The translations under genes and the position numbers were made by a program. A stretch of 64,000 nt of DNA from Celerinatantimonas sp046054195 (lineage in GTDB: Bacteria > Pseudomonadota > Gammaproteobacteria > Enterobacterales > Celerinatantimonadaceae), in the NCBI RefSeq assembly GCF_046054195.1, contig NZ_JBEQCS010000001.1, positions 372,001-436,000 of the forward strand, written 5' to 3'. This document shows positions 8,182 to 16,438 of the stretch, piece by piece. The first letter of the stretch is position 1, and each line of letters starts with the position of its first letter. The notes below the pieces were generated by a model. The model did no database searches. It saw only the letters and a list, made by a program, of their open reading frames with translations, and was not told the DNA's origin.

Positions 8182-9120
8182 ATGTTTGAAGAACAACAAC
8201 TACGGTCCTATCTCACTTTTGATCGCTCAAGCTGGTCAAGATTACGTAATTCTGTGCCATTAACTCTAACCGAAGGCGAGTTACAAGGACTGCGTGGTAT
8301 TAATGAAGCGATCTCTTTAGAAGAAGTCCGTGATATTTATTTGCCGTTGTCGCGATTGGTAAACCTTTACGTAAAATCGCGTCAGGATCGTCGCAAAGTG
8401 ACCGGCGAATTTCTTGGTCATAGTCATAAAATCCCATTTTTTATCGGTATTGCTGGCAGCGTTGCGGTCGGTAAAAGTACCACTGCACGTATTTTACAAG
8501 CGCTGTTAGATAGATGGAGTGAACATCCCAAAGTTGCTTTGGTAACAACCGATGGCTTTTTATACCCGAATGCTGAGTTAAAAAAGCGTAACATTATGCA
8601 TCGCAAAGGGTTTCCAGAGAGCTATGATGTGCGCACATTGATTAGATTTATGGCGGATATTAAAGCTGGACAACGTCAGGTGAAAGCGCCAGTGTATTCG
8701 CATGTCACTTACGATATTATGCCTAATCAGCATCGCGTCATCGATCAGCCGGACATTCTCATTCTCGAAGGGCTCAACGTCTTGCAGGCCAATCCAACTG
8801 ATGATGCAGGGGTGCGGCGTTTTGTCTCAGATTATCTCGATTTTTCTATCTATGTTGATGCTGAGATCTCTCAGCTTGAACAGTGGTATATTCAACGTTT
8901 CTTAGATTTTCGTAAAGGTGCGTTTAGCGATCCTGACAGCTACTTTAACCATTATGCTGATCTGGATGATGACGAAGCGGTTCGGGTAGCCCGCGAAATC
9001 TGGCGCACTATCAATTTAGTGAATCTTGAAGATAATATTCTGCATACCCGAAACAAGGCAGATTTGATCCTGCATAAAGGCGCCAGCCATCGCATGGAGC
9101 AAGTTTTGCTGCGCCATTAA
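8182..9120 (+). CDS. coaA: Type I pantothenate kinase
   Basis: A 312-residue CoaA, which phosphorylates pantothenate in the rate-limiting step of coenzyme A synthesis. The P-loop GSVAVGKST is at residues 92-100, followed by TTDGFLYPN and the FPESYD and DILILEGLNVLQ segments of the family. The ATG at 8182 has AAGGAAG seven bases upstream and gives a length close to E. coli (316); the ATG at 8152 would add ten atypical residues. A perfect -35 TTGACA lies at 8100-8105, but the matching -10 is poor. A hairpin (GGCCTG/CAGGCC, 9127-9144) without a U-tract follows the gene. The neighbourhood coaA-murB-birA-tRNA-tuf is the one seen next to rpoBC in enteric bacteria. Confidence 0.96.
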   Translation: MFEEQQLRSYLTFDRSSWSRLRNSVPLTLTEGELQGLRGINEAISLEEVRDIYLPLSRLVNLYVKSRQDRRKVTGEFLGHSHKIPFFIGIAGSVAVGKSTTARILQALLDRWSEHPKVALVTTDGFLYPNAELKKRNIMHRKGFPESYDVRTLIRFMADIKAGQRQVKAPVYSHVTYDIMPNQHRVIDQPDILILEGLNVLQANPTDDAGVRRFVSDYLDFSIYVDAEISQLEQWYIQRFLDFRKGAFSDPDSYFNHYADLDDDEAVRVAREIWRTINLVNLEDNILHTRNKADLILHKGASHRMEQVLLRH

Positions 9121-9167
9121 TGATAAGGCCTGTTTATTCAGGCCAGTCTTAACGAAGGTACATATTT

Positions 9168-10208
9168 ATGAACGATGCCCGAGCTTATCACACCTTCGCT
9201 GTGTCCTCGAAGGTTGGCCAGGTTCTGGTGATTCGTAATCTCGATGATCTTAAATCTCTCCATGCTCTAAGCCTCGCTGGTAAGCCATGGTTATGCTGTG
9301 GTGAAGGCTCGAATTTATTGTTCGTCAAAGACTATGACGGAACCCTCGTGGTGAATCGGCTTCGCTCTCGAAGGCTGATTGAACTTGATGATGCGTGGGT
9401 GGTTGAAGCTGCAGCAGGGGAAAACTGGCATGAGCTGGTTCGCTGGCTTGTTTCACGCAATGTCGGTGGTTTAGAAAATCTGGCATTAATTCCTGGTTCG
9501 GTTGGCGCAGCTCCGGTGCAAAACATCGGTGCGTATGGCGCTGAGTTTAGTGACTTTTGCCAGTGGGTTGAAATTTGGGATAGTCGCACGCAACAATTCT
9601 CAAGATTAAGCCATGCGCAGTGTCAGTTTGGGTATCGTTCAAGTATTTTCAAAACGCCACAAATGCAAGGGTGCATTGTGACTCGGGTGGGCATTTCACT
9701 TAGCAAACATTGGCAACCTAATTTAAGTTATGGATCTTTGCAATCACTTGATTCTGATTCGGTTAGCATTTCGCAAGTGTTTGATATGATATGTCAGACT
9801 CGAACTGACAAACTTCCTGATCCGAAAAAAATTGGTAATGCAGGAAGCTTTTTTAAAAACCCAATTGTCGATAGTTTTTGGGTCGAGCGTTTTCAGCCGC
9901 ATTATAAACAGATCCCGATTTATCCGTTACCTGACGGAACCTTTAAAGTTGCAGCCGGATGGTTGATAGACCAATGCGCTCTGAAAGGGTTTGAAATGGA
10001 TGGGGCCGGGGTGCATGTTAAACAAGCTCTGGTGCTAACTAATGCATCAGGTAATGCCAGCGGAGCGGCGATTGCTCGTCTAGCTAGTTACGTTCAGGAT
10101 AAGGTTTATCAGAAGTTTGCGATTAAGCTTGAACCTGAAGTTTTATTTATCGGTACAGAAGGATTTGTAAACCCACAAGAGGTATTGTCCAACTATGCAA
10201 AGTCATGA
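9168..10208 (+). CDS. murB: UDP-N-acetylenolpyruvoylglucosamine reductase (MurB)
   Basis: A 346-residue type I MurB, the FAD flavoenzyme that reduces enolpyruvyl-UDP-GlcNAc to UDP-MurNAc in the cytoplasmic phase of peptidoglycan synthesis. Family landmarks are GEGSNLLF near residue 45, the FAD-binding LALIPGSVGAAPVQNIGAYG segment, GNAGSFFKNPIV carrying the catalytic serine, and the C-terminal LEPEV. Its 3' end overlaps birA by 14 bases, indicating translational coupling, as in other gammaproteobacteria. Confidence 0.97.
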   Translation: MNDARAYHTFAVSSKVGQVLVIRNLDDLKSLHALSLAGKPWLCCGEGSNLLFVKDYDGTLVVNRLRSRRLIELDDAWVVEAAAGENWHELVRWLVSRNVGGLENLALIPGSVGAAPVQNIGAYGAEFSDFCQWVEIWDSRTQQFSRLSHAQCQFGYRSSIFKTPQMQGCIVTRVGISLSKHWQPNLSYGSLQSLDSDSVSISQVFDMICQTRTDKLPDPKKIGNAGSFFKNPIVDSFWVERFQPHYKQIPIYPLPDGTFKVAAGWLIDQCALKGFEMDGAGVHVKQALVLTNASGNASGAAIARLASYVQDKVYQKFAIKLEPEVLFIGTEGFVNPQEVLSNYAKS

Positions 10209-11154
10209 CAAAGCATTTGTGTTGTTGCATCGCTTAAGTGATGGTCATTTTCATTCAGGCCAAGTATTAGCGGATGCTTTGGGAGTTTCTCGCACCTCGA
10301 TCGCCAGTTATATTCACCAATTACAAGCCATGGGTGTGGATATCTATTCTGTCAAAGGCCGTGGTTATTGTCTGGCTCATCCTATCTCACTGCTCGATGA
10401 AACGCTGTTACAGGGCAAAATAGATGCGCCTGTTCATGTCTTCTCTGAAATCGATTCGACTAACAGTTGGATGATGCAGCGCTTAGAACAGCTCGTTCAT
10501 GGTGAATTAATCAGTTGCGATTATCAAAGTGCTGGGCGCGGGCGACGAGGTCGTGGTTTTGCTTCAGCGGTTGCTGGACAACTGCCTTTTTCGCTGCATT
10601 GGACCTTTGAAGGCGGCTTTGAAAGCATGCAAGGGCTTAGTTTGGTGGTGGGCGTTGCCGTAGCTGAAGCGCTTAAAACATTAGGTTTTGAACAAATTGG
10701 CCTGAAATGGCCCAATGACATCTATGCTGGATATACCAAGTTGGCAGGCATTTTGATTGAAATGAATGGCCAACCTCAGCAGTTGCTGCACATTGTCGCT
10801 GGCATCGGGTTGAATGTTCGCCTTGGCGAGGTGAGTGCCTCCATTGATCAACCTGTCACCGACTTGAGCCAACTTTCCGAGCAGTTTATTGACCGTAACA
10901 CATTGCTGTTAACTTGCTATCAGCATTTGATGCAGGCTTATGAACAGTTTTGCCAATCTGGACTTGCTCCTTTTATTGAGCGCTGGAATCAATTGGATAT
11001 TTTCCATGGCGAAAGTGTGAAATTAATCTTTTCTGATGGTCATGTGGTCAATGGCAAGGTCAATGGTATTGACTCGCAAGGTAAGTTGCTTTTAAATCAG
11101 CAAGGTAATTTGCGCTCTTTCAACGCAGGTGAGGTCTCTTTGCGACCACAATAA
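10195..11154 (+). CDS. birA: Bifunctional biotin-[acetyl-CoA-carboxylase] ligase and biotin operon repressor
   Basis: A 319-residue BirA. The N-terminal winged helix-turn-helix (LADALGVSRTSIASYIHQLQ) is present, so it is the repressor form as well as the ligase. The central domain has the biotinyl-5'-AMP loop GRGRRGR and the KWPNDIY motif, and a short SH3-like C-terminal domain follows. It loads biotin onto AccB and, when not engaged, dimerises on the bio operator. Its start lies inside murB. Confidence 0.96.
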   Translation: MQSHDKAFVLLHRLSDGHFHSGQVLADALGVSRTSIASYIHQLQAMGVDIYSVKGRGYCLAHPISLLDETLLQGKIDAPVHVFSEIDSTNSWMMQRLEQLVHGELISCDYQSAGRGRRGRGFASAVAGQLPFSLHWTFEGGFESMQGLSLVVGVAVAEALKTLGFEQIGLKWPNDIYAGYTKLAGILIEMNGQPQQLLHIVAGIGLNVRLGEVSASIDQPVTDLSQLSEQFIDRNTLLLTCYQHLMQAYEQFCQSGLAPFIERWNQLDIFHGESVKLIFSDGHVVNGKVNGIDSQGKLLLNQQGNLRSFNAGEVSLRPQ

Positions 11155-11217
11155 TGCGGTTTTTGAATGAAAAGTATGCATTTAATCGCTAAAGTCGATT
11201 TTTTTTCAATTTAGCGG

Positions 11218-11246
11218 TTGCAATTGAAAATCGGATTACCTAGAAT
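11218..11246 (+). promoter_or_regulatory. Promoter of the tRNA-tuf transcript
   Basis: TTGCAA (11218-11223), a 17-base spacer and TAGAAT (11241-11246) lie 17 bases before the first tRNA. The G/C-rich stretch after the -10 (GCGC) resembles a stringent discriminator, as expected for stable RNA. Confidence 0.8.
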
Positions 11247-11263
11247 GCGCAGCACTTAACGAC

Positions 11264-11339
<76 letters not shown>

Positions 11340-11357
11340 TCGTTAGGTTAAAAATAT

Positions 11358-11441
11358 GGAGGGGTTCCCGAGCGGCCAAAGGGAGCAGACTGTAAATCTG
11401 CCGCGAAAGCTTCGATGGTTCGAATCCGTCCCCCTCCACCA
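11358..11441 (+). tRNA. tyrU: tRNA-Tyr (GUA)
   Basis: A class II tRNA with a long variable arm, 84 nt. The acceptor is GGAGGGG/CCCCTCC with encoded ACCA, and the loop CTGTAAA gives anticodon GTA. Confidence 0.97.
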
Positions 11442-11479
11442 TTTTTCTCGGTTTGAGGTGGTCTGAAAAGAGACTAAAA

Positions 11480-11554
<75 letters not shown>

Positions 11555-11556
11555 GC

Positions 11557-11632
11557 GCTGATATAGCTCAGTTGGTAGAGCGCACCCTTGGTAAGGGTGA
11601 GGTCGGCAGTTCAAATCTGCCTATCAGCACCA
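11557..11632 (+). tRNA. thrT: tRNA-Thr (GGU)
   Basis: A 76-nt cloverleaf with acceptor GCTGATA/TATCAGC and encoded ACCA. The loop TTGGTAA gives anticodon GGT (reads ACC). It is the last tRNA before tuf1. Confidence 0.97.
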
Positions 11633-11727
11633 GTTCTTTTTGTCCTGCCTGAGACCGATTATTTACGTATTTAATCAACAACCTTTGGTGCTAGAACACC
11701 AGTTGACTCCTTGTATGAGGGACGATC

Positions 11728-12912
11728 ATGTCTAAAGAAAAATTTGAACGTTCGAAACCGCACGTTAACGTTGGCACCATCGGTCACGTTGACCACGGTA
11801 AAACTACACTGACTGCCGCGATTACAACCGTTTTGGCGAAAACCTATGGTGGTGCAGCGAAAGACTTCGCTTCAATCGACAACGCCCCTGAAGAACGTGA
11901 ACGTGGTATTACCATTAACACTTCTCACGTTGAATATGACACTCCTAACCGCCACTATGCGCACGTTGACTGCCCTGGACACGCCGACTATGTGAAAAAC
12001 ATGATCACTGGTGCTGCTCAGATGGATGGTGCGATTCTGGTTGTTGCTGCAACTGACGGTCCTATGCCTCAGACTCGTGAACACATCCTGTTATCTCGTC
12101 AGGTTGGTGTTCCATACATCATCGTATTCATGAACAAATGTGACATGGTTGATGATGAAGAGCTGCTCGAACTGGTTGAAATGGAAGTTCGTGAATTGCT
12201 GACTGAATATGACTTCCCAGGTGATGACCTGCCTGTAATTCAGGGTAGTGCTCTGGGTGCGCTGCAAGGCGAAGCTCAGTGGGAAGAAAAAATCGTCGAA
12301 TTGGCAACTGCTTTGGATGAAAACATCCCAGAACCAATCCGTGATATCGACCACCCATTCCTGCTGCCTATTGAAGATGTATTCTCAATCTCAGGCCGTG
12401 GTACTGTGGTAACTGGTCGTGTTGAACGTGGTATCCTGACTGTTGGTGACGATGTCGAAATCGTTGGTATTAAAGATACTACTAAAACGACTTGTACCGG
12501 TGTTGAAATGTTCCGCAAAATGCTGGACGAAGGCCGTGCTGGTGAAAACGTTGGTGCGCTGCTGCGTGGTACTAAACGTGACGAAGTTGAACGTGGACAG
12601 GTCCTGGCTAAACCAGGAACTATCACTCCTCACACTCAATTCGAAGCTGAAGTATACGTACTGAGCAAAGAAGAAGGTGGTCGTCATACGCCATTCTTCA
12701 AAGGTTACCGTCCACAGTTCTACTTCCGTACAACTGACGTAACGGGTGCCGTTGAACTGCCAGAAGGCGTTGAAATGGTTATGCCTGGCGACAACGTTAA
12801 ATTCGTTGTTGAACTGATCTGCCCAATCGCAATGGACGAAGGTCTGCGTTTTGCGATTCGTGAAGGTGGTCGTACAGTAGGTGCTGGCGTGGTTTCTAAA
12901 ATCATCGCTTAA
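11728..12912 (+). CDS. tufB: Elongation factor Tu, copy 1
   Basis: This 394-residue EF-Tu carries aminoacyl-tRNA to the ribosomal A site. GTPase motifs are intact: GHVDHGKT (G1), the switch I RGITI region, DCPGHADY (G3) and NKCD (G4). It uses ATG, preceded by a GAGGGA site, and is cotranscribed with the four tRNAs as in enteric tufB. It differs from copy 2 (32245-33429) at 17 residues, mostly in domain 2 and the domain 1 helices near residues 180-200; the GTP-binding motifs are identical. A strong terminator follows, so it is not joined to secE. Confidence 0.97.
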   Translation: MSKEKFERSKPHVNVGTIGHVDHGKTTLTAAITTVLAKTYGGAAKDFASIDNAPEERERGITINTSHVEYDTPNRHYAHVDCPGHADYVKNMITGAAQMDGAILVVAATDGPMPQTREHILLSRQVGVPYIIVFMNKCDMVDDEELLELVEMEVRELLTEYDFPGDDLPVIQGSALGALQGEAQWEEKIVELATALDENIPEPIRDIDHPFLLPIEDVFSISGRGTVVTGRVERGILTVGDDVEIVGIKDTTKTTCTGVEMFRKMLDEGRAGENVGALLRGTKRDEVERGQVLAKPGTITPHTQFEAEVYVLSKEEGGRHTPFFKGYRPQFYFRTTDVTGAVELPEGVEMVMPGDNVKFVVELICPIAMDEGLRFAIREGGRTVGAGVVSKIIA

Positions 12913-12937
12913 TCACAACAAATTGTGAAGCATTGAT

Positions 12938-12965
12938 AAAAAGGTCGCTTATGCGGCCTTTTTTG
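12938..12965 (+). terminator. Intrinsic terminator after tuf1
   Basis: The stem GGTCGC/GCGGCC (12943-12948 with 12953-12958, one G-U), extended by flanking A/T pairs, has loop TTAT and six T residues. Confidence 0.85.
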
Positions 12966-13226
12966 CATTTACTGCAGTGAAGCTTATCTTCTTGTCTTAT
13001 CATCTCAATTTTTTCCCTATTATTTTTCCCGCCCTTAATTGCATGCTCATAGCTATCGTTAGCGTAAAAGAACTAATTATTATTAATTAGTTAATTTGTA
13101 GATAAAATACTTTATAATCCACTTCAATGGCATTTAGTGGACAAAGTTGTCTAAATTTTCATTCTAATTAAATGATTTATTGCCATTTTTGAGATATTCA
13201 GCCGATATTTATAACAAGGATTTTAT
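12966..13226 (+). other. AT-rich intergenic region with a candidate promoter
   Basis: No gene is seen. A -10 TATAAT at 13113-13118 with a poor -35 TTAATT (13091-13096) could drive the following gene. An inverted repeat AACTAATT/AATTAGTT (13071-13078 and 13085-13092) abuts and slightly overlaps the -35 and could be an operator. Confidence 0.4.
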
Positions 13227-14150
13227 ATGTTAAAAGCTTTTGGATGGCGCTATTGGGTGTCACTTATCTTTGGTTTCGCCACGTTTACAGCTCAAGCATC
13301 GATTTATCCATATAAAGTGAGTGATGGACAAATCGTTTATCAACGTTATGCCAATAAACCTAAATTGGCGGTCAAAGGCGCCACTCTGCAGGATTTTAAA
13401 GTTGTTTTTAAAAATAACTTTATGGCGATCGCAACATCTCAAGGTCATTTTTATTGCAATGACAGAGCGCTAGATGAGCATTTTTCGCCTTCCACAGCAC
13501 GAATTCTAGATGGCTTTCTATTAACGAATGTTGGTGCGTTTGCGTCTTGCCAGCCAACCGTTGCGATTGATCACGAAACATTTAGTAAATTGAATTTTCC
13601 GTTTTATAAAAATGCCAATCAGATTTTGTTATCCAGTGGTAAGGTTTTAGCGGGTGCTGATGCAAATTCTTTTCATAGTGCACGTAGCCAAGGCTATGAT
13701 GCGCATCATTACTTTTTTGTCGCCGGAAATAAGCCGCTAATTGTTAACTATCAACAAAGTGTGCATCTTTATAATAAGTGTTTGGGGTGGGCTAAAGTAG
13801 ATAGCCAACTTTATTTTAAAGGCCATGCTCAATCGAGTGTCGATGCTTCTTCATTTAAATGTTTGTCGCGTTATGTTGTCGCAGATAAAGATCATCTAAT
13901 AATCGATGGCGCTGCTAAATTGACCTTTAAAGTTCAGCTCGACACAAATACGCTGCATGTGCTGAAAGGTAATTTTATCAGTGATGGCAAAACCGCGTGG
14001 TTTGCATCCGTTGCGCCATTTGAGTTTAAAGGTTTAGATGTGAGCCAGGCGAAGGTAAATGGTATGACTATTAGTGATGGTAAGCAGAGCTGGAAATGCC
14101 AAAACTTTCAACAGAATGATCAACCAATGTGTGAAAAGGTAAAACTTTAG
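13227..14150 (+). CDS. Secreted DKNYY-like protein of unknown function
   Basis: A 307-residue protein with a clear Sec signal peptide (cleavage likely after TAQA, about residue 25), so it is periplasmic or exported. The middle (residues roughly 145-170, GADANSFHSARSQGYDAHHY) resembles the repeated unit of DKNYY-family proteins, where D/SF...Y.D..hY.Y motifs recur. Six cysteines in the mature part (FYCN, ASCQ, NKCLG, FKCLS, WKCQ, PMCEK) suggest disulfides. The C-terminal part has a repeating ISDGK pattern (NFISDGKTAW, MTISDGKQSW). An AAGGA site precedes the ATG and a terminator follows. It lies, with two other genes, between tuf1 and tRNA-Trp. The function is not known and the family assignment is tentative. 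Confidence 0.7.
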   Translation: MLKAFGWRYWVSLIFGFATFTAQASIYPYKVSDGQIVYQRYANKPKLAVKGATLQDFKVVFKNNFMAIATSQGHFYCNDRALDEHFSPSTARILDGFLLTNVGAFASCQPTVAIDHETFSKLNFPFYKNANQILLSSGKVLAGADANSFHSARSQGYDAHHYFFVAGNKPLIVNYQQSVHLYNKCLGWAKVDSQLYFKGHAQSSVDASSFKCLSRYVVADKDHLIIDGAAKLTFKVQLDTNTLHVLKGNFISDGKTAWFASVAPFEFKGLDVSQAKVNGMTISDGKQSWKCQNFQQNDQPMCEKVKL

Positions 14151-14167
14151 GTAATTGGTTCTATTAT

Positions 14168-14195
14168 AAAAAGCTGCCCTTGTCGGTGGCTTTTT
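14168..14195 (+). terminator. Intrinsic terminator after the DKNYY-like gene
   Basis: An eleven-base-pair stem with two G-U pairs (14168-14178 with 14185-14195) ends in five T residues. Confidence 0.75.
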
Positions 14196-14230
14196 GATTT
14201 TAGGATGAGCCTAATTTAGGAGTCAGTCTC

Positions 14231-14647
14231 ATGCAACTTATGCCTTTGCAAATGACAGCCGGATGGCAGGTCGTTTGGAATCATTTTTATAATGTGGATG
14301 TAGGAAACCGCCTTGATGATGAAGGTCTCCTGAAATATCCTTTTGTAGAAGATATCTTGCTATTGCGAAATCCGGCGCTGTGTAAATCGATTGATTTAGG
14401 CTGGGGGGAAGAAGGTAATCCGAACAGTCAGTATTGTTTGAGATATCTTAGTTGGCACATTCCTTCTTATCGTGAAATGCCCAAGAAAACGATTGAACGT
14501 CGCTCTGCTGAAGGCAAACTGATTTATGAGCTTGTTCAAGTTGCCGATGAAAATTGGGAAAACCCACTGGATGAGTGTTATTTGAGCGATAGATTTGCGG
14601 TGGCGGATAAGATTAACTCATGGCTAGTTGACTCATCATTAGGGTGA
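14231..14647 (+). CDS. Conserved hypothetical protein, 138 residues
   Basis: I do not recognise this protein. It is a soluble, acidic 138-residue protein without signal peptide or membrane segment. It is rich in aromatic residues (GWQVVWNHFYNVD, LSWHIPSYREMP) and has two cysteines. An AGGAG site nine bases before the ATG and normal codon use support it as a real gene. It is followed 24 bases later by yaeR, so the two may be cotranscribed. Nothing in the sequence points to a specific activity. Confidence 0.7.
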   Translation: MQLMPLQMTAGWQVVWNHFYNVDVGNRLDDEGLLKYPFVEDILLLRNPALCKSIDLGWGEEGNPNSQYCLRYLSWHIPSYREMPKKTIERRSAEGKLIYELVQVADENWENPLDECYLSDRFAVADKINSWLVDSSLG

Positions 14648-14671
14648 GTAGCCATCATATGCGGAGTTTGT

Positions 14672-15055
14672 ATGTTCAAAGCCTTTCATCATGTTGCGAT
14701 TATTTGTAGTGATTATCAGCGTTCAAAATATTTTTATCACCAACTATTAGGGCTTGAAATTATTCACGAACATTATCGCCATGAAAGAGACTCATACAAG
14801 TTGGATTTAGCGTTGCCAGGCGGCGGGCAGATTGAGCTCTTTTCATTTCCTAATCCTCCGGCACGGGTCAGCCACCCTGAAGCATCGGGCTTGCGCCATT
14901 TAGCTTTTTCGGTTCACTCTCTAGAGCCTGTGATTGCTCATTTAGAGGCAAACAACATTGCAGTTGAGGCAGTACGAATAGACCCTATCACCAATCAGCG
15001 CTTTACTTTTTTTAAAGATCCCGACGACTTACCGCTTGAGCTTTATGAGGCGTAG
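14672..15055 (+). CDS. yaeR: VOC/glyoxalase-fold protein, YaeR (GloA2) family
   Basis: A 127-residue single-module vicinal oxygen chelate protein closely matching YaeR of E. coli. Shared segments are FHHVAIICSDY at the N-terminus, KLDLALPGGGQIELFSFP, GLRHLAFSV in the middle and FFKDPDDLPLELYE at the C-terminus. The metal ligands expected for the fold (His at residue 7, Glu in IELF, His in RHLAF, Glu in LELYE) are present. YaeR proteins are glyoxalase I-like but their physiological substrate is unsettled. A GGAG site precedes the start, and a terminator follows at 15180-15208. Confidence 0.88.
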   Translation: MFKAFHHVAIICSDYQRSKYFYHQLLGLEIIHEHYRHERDSYKLDLALPGGGQIELFSFPNPPARVSHPEASGLRHLAFSVHSLEPVIAHLEANNIAVEAVRIDPITNQRFTFFKDPDDLPLELYEA

Positions 15056-15166
15056 TTAAAAAGGTTCTGATTTTACACAAGTTGACCGATATCTGCTTTT
15101 TCACCCTGCCAGAGCAATAGATTTCTGGTATCATATAGCATAAGTAGAGTTGTACTCGACAAAGGG

Positions 15167-15194
15167 TTACAATTTTTGCGAAAGCCCCTATAAT
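15167..15194 (+). promoter_or_regulatory. Candidate promoter for tRNA-Trp-secE-nusG, nested in a terminator
   Basis: TTACAA (15167-15172), a 16-base spacer and a perfect TATAAT (15189-15194) predict a start near 15201. The -10 forms the loop of the terminator hairpin at 15180-15205. Confidence 0.65.
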
Positions 15195-15208
15195 ATGGGG
15201 CTTTCTTT
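15180..15208 (+). terminator. Terminator upstream of tRNA-Trp
   Basis: GAAAGCCCC (15180-15188) pairs with GGGGCTTTC (15197-15205) around an eight-base loop TATAATAT, followed by TTT. It probably ends the yaeR transcript. Confidence 0.75.
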
Positions 15209-15210
15209 AC

Positions 15211-15287
15211 AGGGGTGTAGTTCGAATTGGTAGAACGGCGGTCTCCAAAACCGATGGTTGGGGGTTCGAGTCCCTCCGCCCCTGCCA
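15211..15287 (+). tRNA. trpT: tRNA-Trp (CCA)
   Basis: A 77-nt cloverleaf with acceptor AGGGGTG/CGCCCCT (one G-U) and encoded GCCA end. The loop CTCCAAA gives anticodon CCA. Location just before secE is as in Vibrio-type genomes. Confidence 0.97.
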
Positions 15288-15386
15288 GAAGTGCGCGTGC
15301 GCCGCTAATCGATACATCTCGATTCGGTCGATACAGTCAATAAGGCGCTAGTGGCGCTGTTTAAAGTGTGGGATAACAGGTAGTTT

Positions 15387-15767
15387 ATGTCAACGAATAC
15401 AGAGAACCAAAGCGGGTCGATGGATGGCTTAAAATGGGGATTGGTCGTAATTCTTCTCGCCGCATCCGTGGTCGGTAACTATTATTACTCAAAAGAAGTT
15501 TCTGTTCTGTTTCGGGTTATCGGTGTAGTGATTGCTGTTGGCCTGGCATTCGGTGTTGCGATGCTGACAACAAAAGGAAAGGCTGCATGGACTTTCGCTA
15601 AAGAAGCGCGCACAGAAGTTCGTAAAGTGGTCTGGCCGACCCGTCAAGAAGCAATGCAGACAACTTTGATGGTTATTGCGGTGTCTGCAGTTGTGGCACT
15701 GGTCTTGTGGGGGCTGGACGGATTATTAGTTCGTGCAGTGAGCTTTATAACAGGGGTAAGTATTTAA
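15387..15767 (+). CDS. secE: Preprotein translocase subunit SecE
   Basis: A 126-residue SecE of the three-helix enterobacterial type: two extra N-terminal TM helices (about residues 15-35 and 40-62), then the essential conserved amphipathic segment (EVRKVVWPTRQEAMQTT, about residues 79-95) and the third TM helix. It clamps SecY in the SecYEG channel. The nusG ATG follows its stop without a gap, so the pair is translationally coupled. Confidence 0.97.
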   Translation: MSTNTENQSGSMDGLKWGLVVILLAASVVGNYYYSKEVSVLFRVIGVVIAVGLAFGVAMLTTKGKAAWTFAKEARTEVRKVVWPTRQEAMQTTLMVIAVSAVVALVLWGLDGLLVRAVSFITGVSI

Positions 15768-16313
15768 ATGAGTGAAGAACTGAAAAAACGCTGGTATGTC
15801 GTGCAGGCATTTTCCGGTTACGAATCCCGTGTTGCTAAATCCCTGCGTGAACATATAAAAATTCACAACAAAGAAGATTTATTTGGCGAAGTTCTGGTTC
15901 CGACTGAAGAAGTCGTTGAAATGCGAGCTGGTCAAAAACGTAAAAGCGAGCGCAAATTCTTCCCAGGTTACGTGCTCGTACAGATGCATATGAACGATGA
16001 AAGCTGGCATCTGGTGCGAAATGTTCCTCGGGTGATGGGCTTTATTGGTGGTACACCAGAGCGTCCTGCGCCAATTAGCGACCGAGAAGCTGCTAAGATT
16101 TTAGATCGCCTTAATGAATCGGCTGATAAGCCACGGCCAAAAACATTGTTCGAACCTGGCGAAGTGGTTCGAGTTATCGATGGCCCATTTGCCGACTTTA
16201 ATGGCACTATTGAAGAAGTCGATTATGAGAAAAACCGTGTTAAAGTATCGGTTCTGATCTTCGGTCGCGCGACTCCGGTTGAGCTGGAATTTGGTCAAGT
16301 CGAAAAAGGCTGA
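15768..16313 (+). CDS. nusG: Transcription termination/antitermination factor NusG
   Basis: A 181-residue NusG, equal in length to E. coli. The N-terminal NGN domain binds RNA polymerase (RWYVVQAFSGYESRVAKSL at the start, FPGYVLVQM in the core). The C-terminal KOW domain (EPGEVVRVIDGPFADFNGTI) binds Rho or S10. It is directly behind secE. The terminator following it overlaps the rplK promoter. Confidence 0.98.
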   Translation: MSEELKKRWYVVQAFSGYESRVAKSLREHIKIHNKEDLFGEVLVPTEEVVEMRAGQKRKSERKFFPGYVLVQMHMNDESWHLVRNVPRVMGFIGGTPERPAPISDREAAKILDRLNESADKPRPKTLFEPGEVVRVIDGPFADFNGTIEEVDYEKNRVKVSVLIFGRATPVELEFGQVEKG

Positions 16314-16333
16314 TCGAATTTTCACCGAAATGG

Positions 16334-16362
16334 TTGAGATAGGGCAGAGGATATTTTATAAT
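16334..16362 (+). promoter_or_regulatory. rplKA promoter, nested in the nusG terminator
   Basis: TTGAGA (16334-16339), a 17-base spacer and TATAAT (16357-16362). The -10 spans the loop and inner stem of the hairpin at 16342-16371. The start is expected near 16369, leaving about 70 nt of leader, which in E. coli carries the L1 repressor site. Confidence 0.75.
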
Positions 16363-16376
16363 CCGCTGCCCTTTTG
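16342..16376 (+). terminator. nusG terminator
   Basis: GGGCAG (16342-16347) pairs with CTGCCC (16366-16371), with inner GGAT/ATCC and an eight-base loop, followed by TTTTG. Confidence 0.7.
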
Positions 16377-16438
16377 TTATATCGGGAAGCTAAAGTCAAC
16401 TCTTGACCTAGGCGTTTGAACCCAATTTAGAGGTAATT

